Below are positions 23,101 through 38,100 of a stretch of 64,000 bases of DNA, piece by piece. Source of the stretch: Ligustrum vulgare (Eukaryota > Streptophyta > Magnoliopsida > Lamiales > Oleaceae). The position numbers and the translations under genes were made by a program. Location of the stretch: assembly GCA_963555705.1 (NCBI GenBank), contig OY743173.1:2769501-2833500 (forward strand), written 5' to 3'. The notes beneath the pieces were generated by a model. It did no database searches and was not told the DNA's origin. It worked only from the letters and a program-made list of their open reading frames with translations. Position 1 is the stretch's first letter. Each line of letters starts with the position of its first letter.

Positions 23101-26100
23101 TAAGCAATTCTCTAGGTCACTAAAAATCCAAGCAGCTCTAATCCTTAGGTCTGTGAAAAATATGATGTTATCTCAGACATCCTCTAAAGACCGCTCCAAA
23201 TTCTCGAAAATCCTACAATTCCTCTCTATCCAAATCACCCAAGCCGCTGCCATGACGATCAATCTCCATATCTCCAAGAAATATATCTGTTATTACTAAT
23301 ACATAAAATTTGAAAGTAATTTGAAGTTTATAAGACGTATTCATGCATTTATGTCAAAATTTTGCGTCTTTTTAGCCGTGTCCCGTATCCTAGGTTTTGA
23401 AAATAAAAGAGTCCGACACTTAGATACGTACCTATATCCAATATCCGTACCCGAGCTTGAGCAACATAGTATATTATTGATTCCAATCTAGCAATTGTTT
23501 TATTCTCTGTACTCTTTGCATGCACAAGCTTGGACTTAACTTATAGTTAAAATGAATTACTTGATTATGTGTTTCAGGTATTACTATCTACCCTATTCAT
23601 TTTCTTTTTAGTGGTCAAGCTATAAATATGTACTTTGTGGATGACTTATCCACTTTAGTCTTTTGTATAATAAAACCATTTATTATAAATAAAATTCTCA
23701 GTTTCTTATCAAAAAAAAAAATTCTCTCGAGACGCTGGACCCCCTAGTTGGAATAAAAATTATGATGATTGTACTGCTTCGACAATGTCAAACTCGATTT
23801 TGTTTCTGAGCTGGTTTTTTTTTGTGCCCCAGTATGTGAGCAGGCTTATACTATGGCTCAAAATTTGGATCCCAGCAGTGATGGTAGAGGTGTTCTCCAG
23901 TTTAAGACTGGGTTAATGTCTGTAATCAAGGTACAGTAACAGAATTAGCTGTTTCTTAATCGATTTATTTTCTAGCTAAAATAAATTGCTAAAGCTTTGG
24001 GGCTAACATGTGTGTACACATATCCACTCACAAATTTGTGTACGTAAATTAAAACTGAGCAGTGCAGATACATAATTACTCCTGTCTTTACTTGGTCTGA
24101 ATTAGAATGAACTCCTGTCTTTACTTGGTCTGAACCAGAACCAGAATGAATCAGTAGAGGTGTTATTTGTTTTATTTGTGCTGCAATGAGGCTTATTTAT
24201 ATCATTTTTTTTTCATCGATTTGGTTAACCGAGTTAGTAGCCAGGTTTTTGACCACTGATTATGATTAGTTTGTTTGGCATAGCTTTTATGAAAAATCAT
24301 TTTCTTCAAACTCATTTTTAACCGTTGTCGCCCCAATAAAACAATTTTGCACGTAACCCAAAAATTTTCCCATCTTTTAAACAACACATTCTCCAAAAAA
24401 TCATTTTTCATAAATAATCTCTCCCAAAAAACACTTAATTTTGTTTTGATGACTTGACTATTTTATGCAAGCAGTTAAAATGTGAGGTTTTTTTTTTTTT
24501 TGCAGCAAAAACTTGCTCAAAAAGATGGAACCCGAATAGATCGCAATCGTGATGTTGAACGCTTATGGGAATTTTATCAACAGTATAAAACACGTCATAG
24601 AGTAGAAGAAATCCAGAGAGAGGAGCAAATATGGCGTGAATCAGGAACTTTTAGTGCTAGCATTGGAGAGTATGTTATTGTGTTAATTTCTCTTTCCTCT
24701 GTTTTGTGCATTTACCCATTTCTGATGCTATTGTCATTGTTGTGAGAAGTCTATTCATATATATTGGTGAATATTAAGAAAAAAGGACTAAAACTTATTT
24801 CCAATAGATCGAGATAGGTGGCATGAATCCATTTCCTGCTCCATTTGATCCAGTTCAGTAGTGCTGCTTCTTGTATTCCTTGTTTGGATCTTATCTAGTA
24901 GATTGTTTTGTATAAAAAGGGCCTAACCAGTGTGTTTGTCAATGTCTACACATTTTATCTTGGATTCAGATTCTCGGAAGTGAAAAGGGTGTTCACAATC
25001 CTGAGGGCTTTAATTGAGGTGATGGAGGCACTCAGTAAAGAAGCAGCTCCTGGAGTGGGCAGGCTAATTATGGATGAGGTAAATTCCCCTACTTTTGACC
25101 ATGCCTTTACCTCGTGCAATGAACAATGAATTACACTCTGTTGTCTGTAGCTCATTTCTCTATTGTTGGCATTTAACCTTTGACAATTGATTTATCTGTT
25201 GCAAAGTTCTTGCATGTATCTCAGATAACAGATCTGAATAGCTGGGATGTGTACAAACTGTTTGACTGACAACTTATTTCCTTTGGGTTTGGTTTATTTC
25301 AGTTAAGAAGGATCAAAAAGTCGGATGCAACTTTATCAGGAGAACTCATGCCATATAATATTGTCCCTTTGGAAGCACCATCTTATACCAATGCAATTGG
25401 GTATTTTCCAGAAGTAAGCTACTGCTCAAACGATATAAATAGACAGACACTTCATGTTTTTATTCCTGCAATGTTAAAGCACTTTCCCTAAAAAGACGAC
25501 ATTTGTTCTCTACCAAGGCGTATATACCATTTAGTTTGAAATGATTATCTAGGGAATTTTTTATTCTTAATTTCATTATAGCTATGGAATTAGGCTGCAT
25601 TGTAATATCAGCATTCTACATTTTGTGCAGGTCAAGGGTGCAGTATCAGCAATCAGATATAATGAACAGTTTCCTCGGCTTCCAGAGGATTTTGAAATTT
25701 CTGAACAACGGGATTTGGATATGTTTGACCTTTTAGAATATGTGTTTGGTTTTCAGGTTTTTTTCCTTTCACCTCCAGCTCGCCCCCAAACCCCGTCCTT
25801 GTTGGCATGAATAGTTATGCGTTTGTGGAGAAAATGATAGAAATCATCTTTTATTTTTTATTTTTTTCTAGATTCAATATGAAACTTCGATTAGTGCACT
25901 CTCTAGAAAAGAATAGACAAAATTGCTGTGAAATTATGTTTCCTTGCATTGAACATCAAATACGCGTGTAGGCTGTACAAAAAACACTAAAAGGAAACAA
26001 AATAGCTGTACAGATAACTTTCCTAATTTGTAAAGCTAACTAGGCTTATATTAGATATAAATCATAGCCACTAATCTCTAGAAATCAGAAATTAGTGATA

Positions 26101-29100
26101 GCAGACGCCAAGTAACTATGTTTCCTCCAACTTAAGTACAATAGCCAGAAGTTGATCTTCTATCAATTATACTTCCATCCCAATTTACATGTGCGTACGC
26201 CTCAACTTGTAGATGACCGTGCTTCTCAAATTGTAGGCCCTTCCTTGGCGATCCTTTTAAGTACCTTAGAATTCTTGTAAATTGCTTCAAAGTGTTGTGG
26301 CTTTGGTGAATGCATAAATTGACTTATCATGCTCAAAACATATGCAATGTTAGGGCAAGTGTGTGACAGAAATCAGCCTACCAACAAGTCTCTAAAATTG
26401 TTCCCTTCCTTTGCTTCCTTTGGTTTAGTTGGTTGGAGTTTTTGATTTGGTTCAATTGGTGAGGCATGTCTTACCAAGAAGTTCTAGCACATTTTCGTTG
26501 AGATACCAAAACTCCTCTTTTTGATCGGGCAAACTCCATATCGAGGAAGTATTTCAAGGTTCAAGACCTTGATTTCAAAATGATCAACAAATACTCAAAA
26601 ATGGTCTTTTGAGTTCATCTTGATCATCACCTGTCAGTGTTATATCATCAACATAAACAACTAAAATGAAAATCTTACCTTCTTTAGAGTACCTAATGCT
26701 GAACATAGTGTGATATGCCTCGCTTTGTGTACGTCTGTGACCTTTAATCTAATTTCCTTAACCGTTCAAACTAGGCTCTGGGAGATTGTTTAAGACTATA
26801 CAATTACAATGACTTATTTTCCTTTACCAAGCCGAGCTTCAAACCTTGATGGTAGGTTCATAAAGACTTATTTTTCCCTATTTTTCACTATTTTGAATTA
26901 AAGCTCTGATACCATCTAGAAAGTGACATTGAACATCAAATAAACGTATATATTTATAGTGAAATGATCACGATTTTTTCCCCATCTTGCCTTTTATCTA
27001 TTAAGGGAGAGACCTTGAGTTTGAATTGCTAGGGACACGATAGAAATTCCGCTAGGGCCTAACCTATAGGGGACAATACATAAGTTAATTGCGCACAGAA
27101 TAGCCTCACCCTCCCCCCCCCCCCCCTCCCAAAGCCATAGAGGCAAGATGGGGAAAAATTCGTGGTCGTTACAAAGAAATTAGGATCAATTTTCAGTTTA
27201 AGTCTCTCTTAAGGGAGAGATCTAGATTTCGAATTGCTGGAGACAAGTTAGAAATCCCACTAGGGCCTAATCCTTATGGGCAGTACGTAAGCTGATGTCG
27301 CACAAAATAACTCTTGAATCATAGATGACAACATGAGAGAAAGTCCGTACTCGTTACTTATAGTCTATACAAATACACTAAAACAAGAAATAGAATAACT
27401 ATACAACTAACATTCCTAATTTCGAATTACTCATATTTGCATTATTTCAATAATATCCTAACTTTTTCGTTTTTCAATACGTATTTAATTTATTTATTTA
27501 ATCTATAATATATTAAATATCACATAAAGTGAGAATCGGTTTTTGTACGACTCTATCCTTACTATATTTACATTATTAAATAATATCCTAACTTTTTCGT
27601 TTTTAATACGTATTTACTTCATTTATTTAATGTAAATTTATAATATATTAAGTCCCAGCTTGATATCCATTATTAAAAACTTATTTTCAACTATACATTC
27701 TACCAATACAATAACACAAACCCAAAAAAATTCCCTACTTATTAATAATACATTCTCCAAAAATTCACTATTACAAACAACATTATTTGAAATAATAGGT
27801 CTCAAATAGGGACTAAATCTCTCATAAAGTGATAAGAATCATTCTTTTGTCTTCCAATACGTGTTTACTTTTTTTTATTTATGTTAACTTATTATAATAT
27901 ATAATTCAACGCATCTATTTATGATAATGGGTTTTTTCATATTTTCTATGACTTTTTATTCAATGTATCAATTTCTTTAAACAAAAATTCGAACTTAAAT
28001 CACTAACTATAAAATACTGTCATCTCTCTCTCTCTCTCTCAAAATCAAAATCTCTCTTTTTTGTCTTTTCCATAATTTATTTACACCACATGCTAAGAGT
28101 ACTTGTGCAAGCAAGGCAAAAGAAAAATAAGTTGTCATGCATGGATACAAAATAAATATTGTATGACGGTTTTTAATATACTCAAGAAGAGTATTGAAAT
28201 TAGGAGAGTTCAGTTTTCATTTATTAAATTGGATAATCGAAATTTAATAACTATTATTTAGAGCGGGAATAAAAATTTCTAAATAAATTATATTTTTATT
28301 AGAATAATTTATTTTCTTATGTAATTTTAGTAACCAATAGCAAAATTCTATTTTTTTTCTTTGTATTTGATGTGATGATTGTATGTGAATTGAAAATAAT
28401 TAATATGATTGATTAATTTGTTCAAATATGTAATATTTGATTGCTTTTACTAAAAAATTAAAGTGAAAAAATCATGAAATGTCCTCGTTAAATAATTTAT
28501 GATATAATTATCCAACAAAATATATATGAAATCACTAATTATTAAATGTTAGTAGTTTGTTACCGAGCCACACATTTTAAAAATATTAAAATGTTTGTGG
28601 TTTTTATCAATCTTTCTATAACAAATAAGAAATATAATATTTTTACGATACATAAAAAATCTAAAAAATAACGTGCATCACACGTTTGTTTTGACCGGAC
28701 CCTAGAAATCAGCTAGTAGTTATAGCATAATATGAGACTCCTTTGTAGCACTCTCAAACAAGAACCTTAGGTTATGTTTGATTGCCTTAGTTTTGCCTAG
28801 AAAATGTTACATCATGGAAACCATTGTCCACCTTTTGTGTTTGTTTGGTATTTGATTGGAGATTTTGACTTGGAAAATATTTTCTATGGTACAATCAATT
28901 AAAGAACATCTTAGCCATTTGGGAAAATATTCTTACCTATTTGGTGAGAAAATATTTTCCACCTTAGGTGGAGAAGTCTTTTAGTCACGTTTGTTCATTT
29001 TTGTTATTTTATTGGCTTATTTTTTTCCATAATTAACATTACTATTATCGAGTATGAATGAGTGAAATTTTGCTTTATTTGTCATGAAAAATTCAAACAA

Positions 29101-32100
29101 CAAAATTATGAAAATTTCCCACCATTTCACTGGAAAATGAATCAAATCAAACACTTTCAATTGACATTTTCCATAAAAATAATTTCTAGGCAAATCAATT
29201 CCTGGAAAATATTTTCTTACCATCCATTTTCCATATTTTCAATCAAACATAGCTTTATTCTATTTCCTTTTTTTCCTAATATCAAATGGACCTGGTATGT
29301 CTGCTCTCCTTTTTCTCTCTCTTCCATAATTACTCCCAACCCCCTAAAGAAAGTATAAGAAAACAGACTTATAAAGCCCTAAAGAATTCCACAGAAACTC
29401 CATGATTCCACCAATACAAAACAAATTGAAGTAGGTGAAAATGGAGTTTGATATTAAACAATATATTGAGAGCAATTGGGCGTGGAATGTCATTTTGTAT
29501 TTTTTAGGCTTTCTGTACATGCATGATTCATGTTTTTTTTTAAAAATTGGGTTGAAAATAAAATTAAAATGATTTCTACGAAGCTCCTTTTCCCATTAAA
29601 TGAATTGCATACCATAAAACATCCGCTTCAATTTGCATGCTCATACATAAGAAAGTTCAGATTAGTTAAAAATTGTTAAAGGTTTGAAGATATATCATTT
29701 GGGCTCATTTGATTCTTATCAAATGGAATTTCAGAGATAATATGGAAAAAAAGAAGAAAATTTGGAAACTATTTGTAATGCCAACAACTTGGACGATATG
29801 GACAGAGAGAAATAAAATTATTTTTAACAATGTTGAAAGAACGATAGAAGACATTTGGGATAGTATCATATTTTTCACATGATTATGGGCTAGAGCAGCT
29901 GGTCTTTTTAGTAGTTTAGATAATATCATATTTCGTTTAGATCCCAGGAGTTCTTTGTGTACTACTATTATGAGTAGCCCATAGACTAGTTTATAGCCTT
30001 ATCACTTTAGTATAGATTTAATCCTTTATGTGATGGACGAGTCATCCATAATTCCTATTGTAATTTTATGAGTTTTTTTCAATAAAATTTTGTTTCCTAT
30101 CAAAAAAATTTAACACCATCTTATAGCAGTCCTAAAATTTTACCTTTTAATCTATAGAAACTTCTCATTGACACAACTATAGATTCACTCTTCAACATGG
30201 CCCAACTAGCAATAATGCTTTGAGTAACTTCATCTCTAAATCACATCCCTTATAAATAATCTAGCTTATGTATGAGAATTATTCTCATTTAGATTTTTTA
30301 GCGACCTCCTAACTCTACCTGGTAATGAGTAAAACGAGCCTTCGGCTAGTGTTATGGTTTATTCGATAGGGAAAATAGGTTGTTTTTAGTCTCTTTTCAA
30401 TGCTTACTACAACTGAAGTACCCAGTCTTCTCCTTCTCCACCTGGATCTCACTAGTCACTGCTGTAGGTCTCTATGGCTTGAGGCTACTAATAGACCCAA
30501 AAGTGAAAGCCGACCTCATGCCTAAGTCATAAGTTATCTCTTGCCTTGCCTATAGTTGTAATGAATCCTACAGCGATATGATAAATGAAATGGTAGTTGT
30601 TTGATAATATAGTTAGGATCTTTTCTCCCTTTGTCATCTTCTGTTCACCTTTTATAGGCTGGGAAAGGCCCTGGATTATCTTTGGCAGCCAAGTCAAAGA
30701 TATTGGTGATCTTGTCAGTGGCTGTTAAACTGTGATTGCAGTCTTTTTGATAAAGTCCAACAGTACTGAGGCTTAAGAGACAGAAACCAGTTGATACTTT
30801 TCTGGGTGGAAGGTGCCCATGCTAACAGATCGACTATGAAGGGGGCTTTTAGGCTTAAGCTACATGAGCTCTCAAATTTATGTCATTGCCAAGGCTTCAA
30901 CGATGAACCACTGACACATTTTGGTTATGATATTAGGAAAAATCTTGGTCATCAGCGCTCAACTTAGCATTCTTTTTGGATACTTTCTTTGTCACAAGTC
31001 CTATATAAATGATTGATGACATCAATGTACTGTATTTTGACGTTTCATTCTAAAACACACTAGTATATCTCAAGAAACTGTACCACTCACCCTTTGATAA
31101 CTGGATCCACATGTCAAGTCGTTTTCCCTCCTCGTACTGCTCAAATAGTTTTAAGGGATAGCGGAAACCCCTTGTTTACTCTGGATGTCAGACCACCCAG
31201 CACAATCCTCCACCTTTATCTACCGTTAGCACTGCTCGTGTTAGAGGGAAAAATGGAAGAGGTGGAGTTGCTGATGAATTAATATTTATTGTAAAAATGA
31301 ATAATATTTAAATGATCGTGAAACTTATTATGAATATAGAAGTATTACTTTAACCTCTAATTTTTCCTGTCGGTGGATTTGATGAGTGCACGTTGTTTTA
31401 TGCATTTCTAAAAAGAAGAAGAAAACGATGGGTTGCATAACACCGTATAACTTGATTAGCTTGAGTAGAGGATAAAGAGAGTTGCGAAAGCATTTATGAA
31501 TTTGAAATAATTTTGGCATCATATTTCTCTTTCTTGTTTCTTGTTTCTTTTTAGTTTCTGTTGGGAGGTTCTGGTTTTATTTTTTTCGGAGAAAAACATG
31601 AAGCTGTATTTAACTGCATGAATGGCAGACTATATGTTGGAAGTGTAATTATGCTCCTGTTTAACAGTTGACATGCACTTGTTTTAATGATATTATATAG
31701 CCTCTGATATTCCTTCTCTCTCTCTTCTTAAAAATATTTATTAAGAATTTAGCATCTATAGTTGTGAAATGACTTGCAGTCTCAATTCTTCATACCTCAT
31801 CTAAAAGTGTAAGATGTTACTTGTTGGGAATTTATTTAGTTTATATTTAGATATTCTATTGAATGAAGTAGAAGAGTGCAATGGATAGCCTTATTTAAAG
31901 CAACACATCTTTTCCATCAGTTCCCTTCTAATTTTAGGTGTTCGATTCTCTTGTTGCTCAAGTGTTACTATTTATTTCTATTAGAGTTCCATATTTCTAT
32001 AGTATGAAGATGTTTAAATCAAAATGCTAACTCGTAGGAATAGAAAATGAAATGTTTTATGCATATGCACAGTTGTGTTAAAGTTGGAACTAATTTTTCA

Positions 32101-35100
32101 GCATATGCAGTATTGACCAGCATGTCCCTTAATGTTCTTTTCTCTCTTTTCATTTTTGTTTATTTTGTGTTCTTATTTTGATTGATGATATTGATAATTC
32201 GTCATTCCAGAAAGACAACATAAGGAACCAGCGCGAGAATGTCGTTCTCATGTTAGCCAATGCACAATCACAACTTGGCATACCTGTTGTGAATGATCTA
32301 GTGAGTTGCACAATTATTTTTGCTGTTTAATGTGTTTGCATAAAGTCATTGTTATATCACAGTGAATCAATTTTAATTTATTTGTTCGGCAGAAATTAGA
32401 TGAGATGGCTATAAGACAGGTCTTCTCGAAGGTCCTAGATAATTACATCAAATGGTGTAGATACCTTAGGAAACGCGTTGTATGGAATAGGTAATTTCCT
32501 ATTAGCAGTCTACTGCCTTTTTTTTTTTTTTAAAAAAAAAAAAAAAATTAATTGATCAACAATGAGTACTAATTAATTTTTTTGAAATCTGTCTCAACAG
32601 TTTGGAAGCTATTAACAGGGAAAGGAGGCTTTTTCTAATTTCTCTATACTTCTGTATATGGGGTGAAGCTGCCAATGTCCGTTTTGTTCCTGAATGTTTA
32701 TGCTATATCTTCCACCATGTAAGTCTATGGGTTTTTAGCCTTTTATGTCTTGTTTACAGATCATATCAAAATTTTCCTTTTGGAGTTGTTTTTCAAATCT
32801 TTATTTGTGATATATCAAGCTTTAATTTTCTCATGATATGGCTTAAAGTATTTCCTTTATTGATTTTAAATTGCCATTAGTACTGAGATTAGAGTAAAAT
32901 ACAAGTTGCTAAGTGCGAATCTTGCTATGAAGAATGATGGACACTTGATTAGCTAGCTTAAAGGTTTGAATTTTGCTATTATTGTGGATAATAATATGTT
33001 AAAAGAACGATTGTTTTTTTACGTAGAAAGAAAAATTGAGTGAACTTGTTATTGTTGATGCTTCGAATAAATGCCAGGGAAGATTGATGTTTATCTATGC
33101 TATAACCCTGGGTGTTGGGATATCTATAAATGTTTTCATGGCAGATCATAATCTATCCATGTGAGCTTTTAACAAATTTAATCAAGTATCAGATTGCTAT
33201 TCTAGATATCTAAAATTTAATGTCGTGCCTTCCTCAAGTGGTTTCCAATTTTTTGTGTTTGAATTTTTGCCAACTACCAAAGCTGATTTTCTTAGCCTAT
33301 GTTTGGAAATCCATTTATAAATGGTTGTTTATAAATATTGTTTATAAATAGTGACGTGTTAATATTTCGTTGGTCCATATTTTTTTAAAGTAAAAAATTG
33401 TAGACGAGAATATTTGAATGGTCGAAATAGTTGATTTTTAAAAAAATGGTCTAATAAGATGTGCCATGTGACAGTTTACAAACAAAATCTATAAATAATA
33501 GGTTGTCAAACACATTCTTAATGTCCAATCTCTTAGTCTTAATGTCATTAGAAATTGCTTATAGTTTATACATTGATAAATGGAATTGCTAATTGACCAA
33601 GTTGTCAATGCATTTTATTTGATTCCCTCCCGCTTAGCATCTTTTATTTATTTATTTTGGTGAGCGTGGAATTTGTAGGATGCTTAGATTTTGTTTTTCC
33701 CATCCTTCAACCGTTGATGTTAACATTTCTTGTTCAGATGGCAAGGGAATTAGATGCAATTTTGGATCGTGGAGAGGCTACTCATGCTCAAAGTTGTACA
33801 ACTGAAAATGGTTCTACCTCCTTTCTAGAAAAAATCATCAGCCCCATATATGAGACAATGGCAGCAGTGAGTACTTTTCTATTTTTGTATTTGAGAGTCT
33901 CTGACAATTATATGAATGCAGTGTCTAAAATTTTATCTTGCCTTTGCTTAAACCCTTGAAATACAAAGTGCATCATAAAATAAAATGCTTATGGATTTAT
34001 CCTCGTGTTCCTTTGCTTTGTTTTTCCTTTAGTTTGGGTAATAAGTGCCAAGTTAATCATCTACTTCGTTGTATGAGTTTTCCTTCTATTATATAGATTA
34101 ACTGACTTGACTTTACAATTTGCAAAAGTTTCTCCTTAGACTTCTAAAACTGAATTTAATCCTCAGTATTACTTTCTTTTTCTTTGTTGCCTGTCTCTCA
34201 GTGTTTTATGTGTCTGTAGGAAGCTGCCAGGAACAATAATGGGAAAGCTGCCCACTCAGAGTGGAGGAATTATGATGACTTCAATGAATATTTCTGGTCA
34301 GTTGATTAAAATTGCTATAATTTTTTTCTTTTGGGTAAAATTTGCAGTTATGTAACTCTGTTTGAAATGTTGTAGGACACCTGGTTGCTTTGAGTTGAGT
34401 TGGCCTATGAAAGATGATTCATCATTTCTGCGGAAGCCTAAAAAAGGAAAAAGGGTTGGTTTTGATTATTTCTTCTATGTATTTTTATTTAGTTGTGTTG
34501 TAATTGCTAATTTGTTATAGTTCTTAAGATGTTCATCTTTCTACATGTACATTGTTGGATGTAGAATATTTGATTAAATGGTTTATGAAACTTAAAGCAT
34601 CTCCTTTTGTTTTTTCTACATGGTAGACGGGTAAGAGTTCATTTGTTGAGCATCGGACTTTTCTTCACTTATATCGAAGCTTTCACCGTATGTGGATTTT
34701 TTTGATTGTAATGTTTCAGGTAATTGTTTGTTCCCATTTATTGCACTATATCAAATGTCAGATATTATGCTGCTCCGTATACAGTTAACCTCTTCTTCAC
34801 ATCTGTCTGATTTTCAGGCTCTTGCCATAATTGCTTTCAACAATGGAAAACTCAATCTCAATACTTTTAAAACACTGCTTAGCATTGGCCCGACGTTTGC
34901 AGTCATGAATTTTGTGGAGAGTAAGCTATTTATCTGCTACATAGTTCTAGTTTGCTACCTTATCCGATTACTTATTTTATATTTCCATGTTCTGTCTTCT
35001 TTTTCGTTTAGTCACTTGGTCTTTTTGCTATTTAGGTTGTTTGGATGTTGTCCTAATGTTTGGGGCATACAATACCATGAGAGGCATGGCCATATCAAGG

Positions 35101-38100
35101 CTTGTCATCAGGTTCTTTTGGGGTGGATTGAGTTCCGTTTTTGTGCTATATGTCTATATGTAAGTTTAATTCTCTTCATTTCATTTGTATCGTCATGGAT
35201 TATCATCTAATGTAGTTTTATAACATGATAACGCAATGAATTTCAGAAAAGTTTTGGATGAAAGGAACAACACCACCTCAGATTCCTTCTATTTCCGGAT
35301 TTATGTCCTTGTGTTGGGAGTATATGCTGGCATACGCTTGGTTTTCGCCTTTCTTCTTAAATTCCAAGCATGTCACCGACTCTCTGAAATGTCTGATCAA
35401 TCATTTCTTCAATTTTTCAAGTGGATTTATCAGGTATATTCTCCTTGTTCTGCAGTGTGTCCCATCATCATTGTTAAATTTTCCATTTGGTAAATTTTGT
35501 GATTGTTTTCAGGAACGCTATTTTGTCGGCAGGGGTCTTGTAGAAAAGACTACTGACTATATAAGGTTTGATTTCACTTTTCTTGAAAAAAAATGTAGTG
35601 TTTGTGACTTCTGTCCAACTGATGAATTCTTTAGAGTAGGTTTATACCTGTTTTCACTTGTTTTAGATGGAACTTCTTATGTTTCCACATGTTTATTGTT
35701 TTTTCATTAAATATAACCTAAAAGGAACTTCATTTTGAGGAGATGCTAACTAGATTACCATGTATTGTTCTTTCAAATGTTGATCGAGAAGATATTTATT
35801 CTAAGCCTGAGAAGTATGATAGTTCATTTTTTCAGTTCAATGCTTTCTTATATTTCCATTCAATTAAAAAGAATATTTCCCATTAATGTTTTATGGATGA
35901 TACATGAGAGCTAAGAATATTATCTTAATTTTGTTTGTTTTCTCAATTATATATTTGTTTGGCCACAATGGAGATATCCAAGCATGATTAAAAACTTGGA
36001 TATTTCTATAGCGGTAAAAGGCATTCCATTATGATATCATAATTATTATCTGCTAAATGTATCATAGACTAGCGTGCTCGCACATACAGTAATACATGGT
36101 GGTGTATCATAATATCATATTCATTGTCTCAAGTTGGTTAGTATTGCTAATCACTCATGAATGAAGTTGGTAACAGTTTGATGCGATAAGAACGAGGAAA
36201 ATACATTAAAGATAAACAAACTGTGTGTTGTAAACATGCATGATGCATCTTATCCAATTTATTGAATTGTAACATATGTGATGAGTACCCAACCACTTTA
36301 CCTAAAACTCATGACGGGCATCCAACTATTAAATCCTTACAATATCCCATGATCCCAAAGCTGACGTCCCGTCGGCCCACTCTCAGACAGCTTCACTCTA
36401 CCCGGTCTTGCCTCCTCAGCGACTGATAGACAGCCCCTTTCTTTAGGTCTCCCCTCCCAGGAATCGAACCTGAAATGTGGGGCACAATCTTGATATCAAT
36501 TGATGAGTACTCAACCACTTTACATAAGATAAAAGTCATGGCTTAAAGGTATGGCAAGCACCCAACTATTAGATCTTAACAATGTGATGTGACCCTTTTA
36601 AATGTAGTGATACATATTCTAGTAGAATCCAACTTCAGATGATTTGTATTATTTGAATGATAGACTTTGGAAATCTTATCGTGTTATCTAGTTGTTTGAA
36701 GTTTAACCTACTCATTTGTAATTTTAGCAATCTTATGTTGATTTTTACCATCACAGTAGCTATCTAATATTTTCATTGTTACTTTCCACTACTGCAGCTA
36801 TGTGTTCTTCTGGTTGGTGATCCTTGTTTGCAAATTCACATTTGCCTACTTTCTTCAGGCAAGTCTCGATATATTATTCTTAAATGTTTATTGCTCTTGT
36901 TATATATGGCATTAACCTTTTTCTGTTCAATCAAAATCAGTAAAAATATTTGTAATGGTAATAAATGCAGATTAAACCATTAGTTGAGCCGACCAACATA
37001 ATTGTTGAACTTCCATCATTGACCTACTCATGGCATGATCTCATATCAAAGAGTAAGTTTATTTACCTTATATTCTAAGATATTTTTTTTTTTACCCTCA
37101 GTTTCTAAATGTTTCGAAGCCCCAAGTTTACTTTGAGAAAAAATTGAAAATTTGACATTTTTTTGTACTGTATTTCTGTACCCACATGCAGAAGTAATAT
37201 TCTATTAGACATCTCATTAAAAGATAATAGTAGAAGCCTAAAAGATAGAGTTCCTACTCTCTGACCTTTTGTTCAAAGGAAAATTTATACTCCTAATTTG
37301 TTGCTTTATTTTTCTTTAGATTTGGTAACGACCATGCGTCAATCTAATGCTTTCTTGTTACTTCTTTTTTGCAGACAATAACAATGTGTTGACTATAGTT
37401 TGTCTGTGGGCGCCTGTTGTGGCTGTGAGTATTCGTATCTATTTGCCTCATGCATCTTGGTGCTGTGTAGAATTGGTCTTTGAAAATGAAGATTTACTGT
37501 AGAATTTGTTTGAGTGTTTTAGCAGAAACTCCCCAGTGGCACATATATGGCAGTTGAAACAGATAAATACACGTGTACTTGGTACTCTGTGAAATGTATT
37601 AAAAAAAATTTGTTTTGTGCTTTAGTCCATAACTACTATCTTTTAGTTGGTAGAAAAATTAAAGTTTAAATGATATGCAGGTTTCACAACTAATGTAAGA
37701 TGCAGTTTGTAATTCTTAACCCTAAACCCTGAAAATTCTTATTCCCTATGAAGTACATTTGGACTCGTCAACACAAGTTCCATGTCTAAAATATCCTTAA
37801 AATGCCTTAATGTTTCACCGAAGTTAATTTTCCGGCATATGCATATATGGGCACTTCTCACTGCGGTCCACTAACTGGTTTGGTGGACTGCTTGAGATTA
37901 GTGATTAGCTTCGTAGAAGTCTTGAACTCCATATACTGGGTGAGTAACACTTCCACTGATTCTGGCTGCCTAACAACAAACTAAAGATTCCCCGTGTCCT
38001 GGACATTTATTAGGAACATCTCTCTCCCATAGGTCGTCAATAAGGCTTTCTATACCAAGTGAATATTGGTATTCATGAACGGGCATTTATAGTCTCGCCT

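Larger units (their letters stand above)
11155..25756 (+). other. CALS10: Callose synthase exons 1-6 (residues 1-274)
   Basis: Exons: 11155-11368, 23833-23930, 24506-24669, 24970-25078, 25303-25413, 25631-25756. Exon 1 ends one base into a Leu codon completed by exon 2, giving NIARILCEQAYTMAQNLDPS across a 12.5-kb intron. The block encodes the soluble N-terminal region with the Vta1-like fold and ends FDLLEYVFGFQ. Exon 4 joins as GE|FSEVKRVF, where some homologues carry a few more residues, so an alternative acceptor there is possible. Confidence 0.93.

Noticed and set aside
36456..36466. B box read as part of a tRNA gene
   Set aside because: No acceptor stem, anticodon arm or overall cloverleaf can be drawn around it; a SINE fits better.
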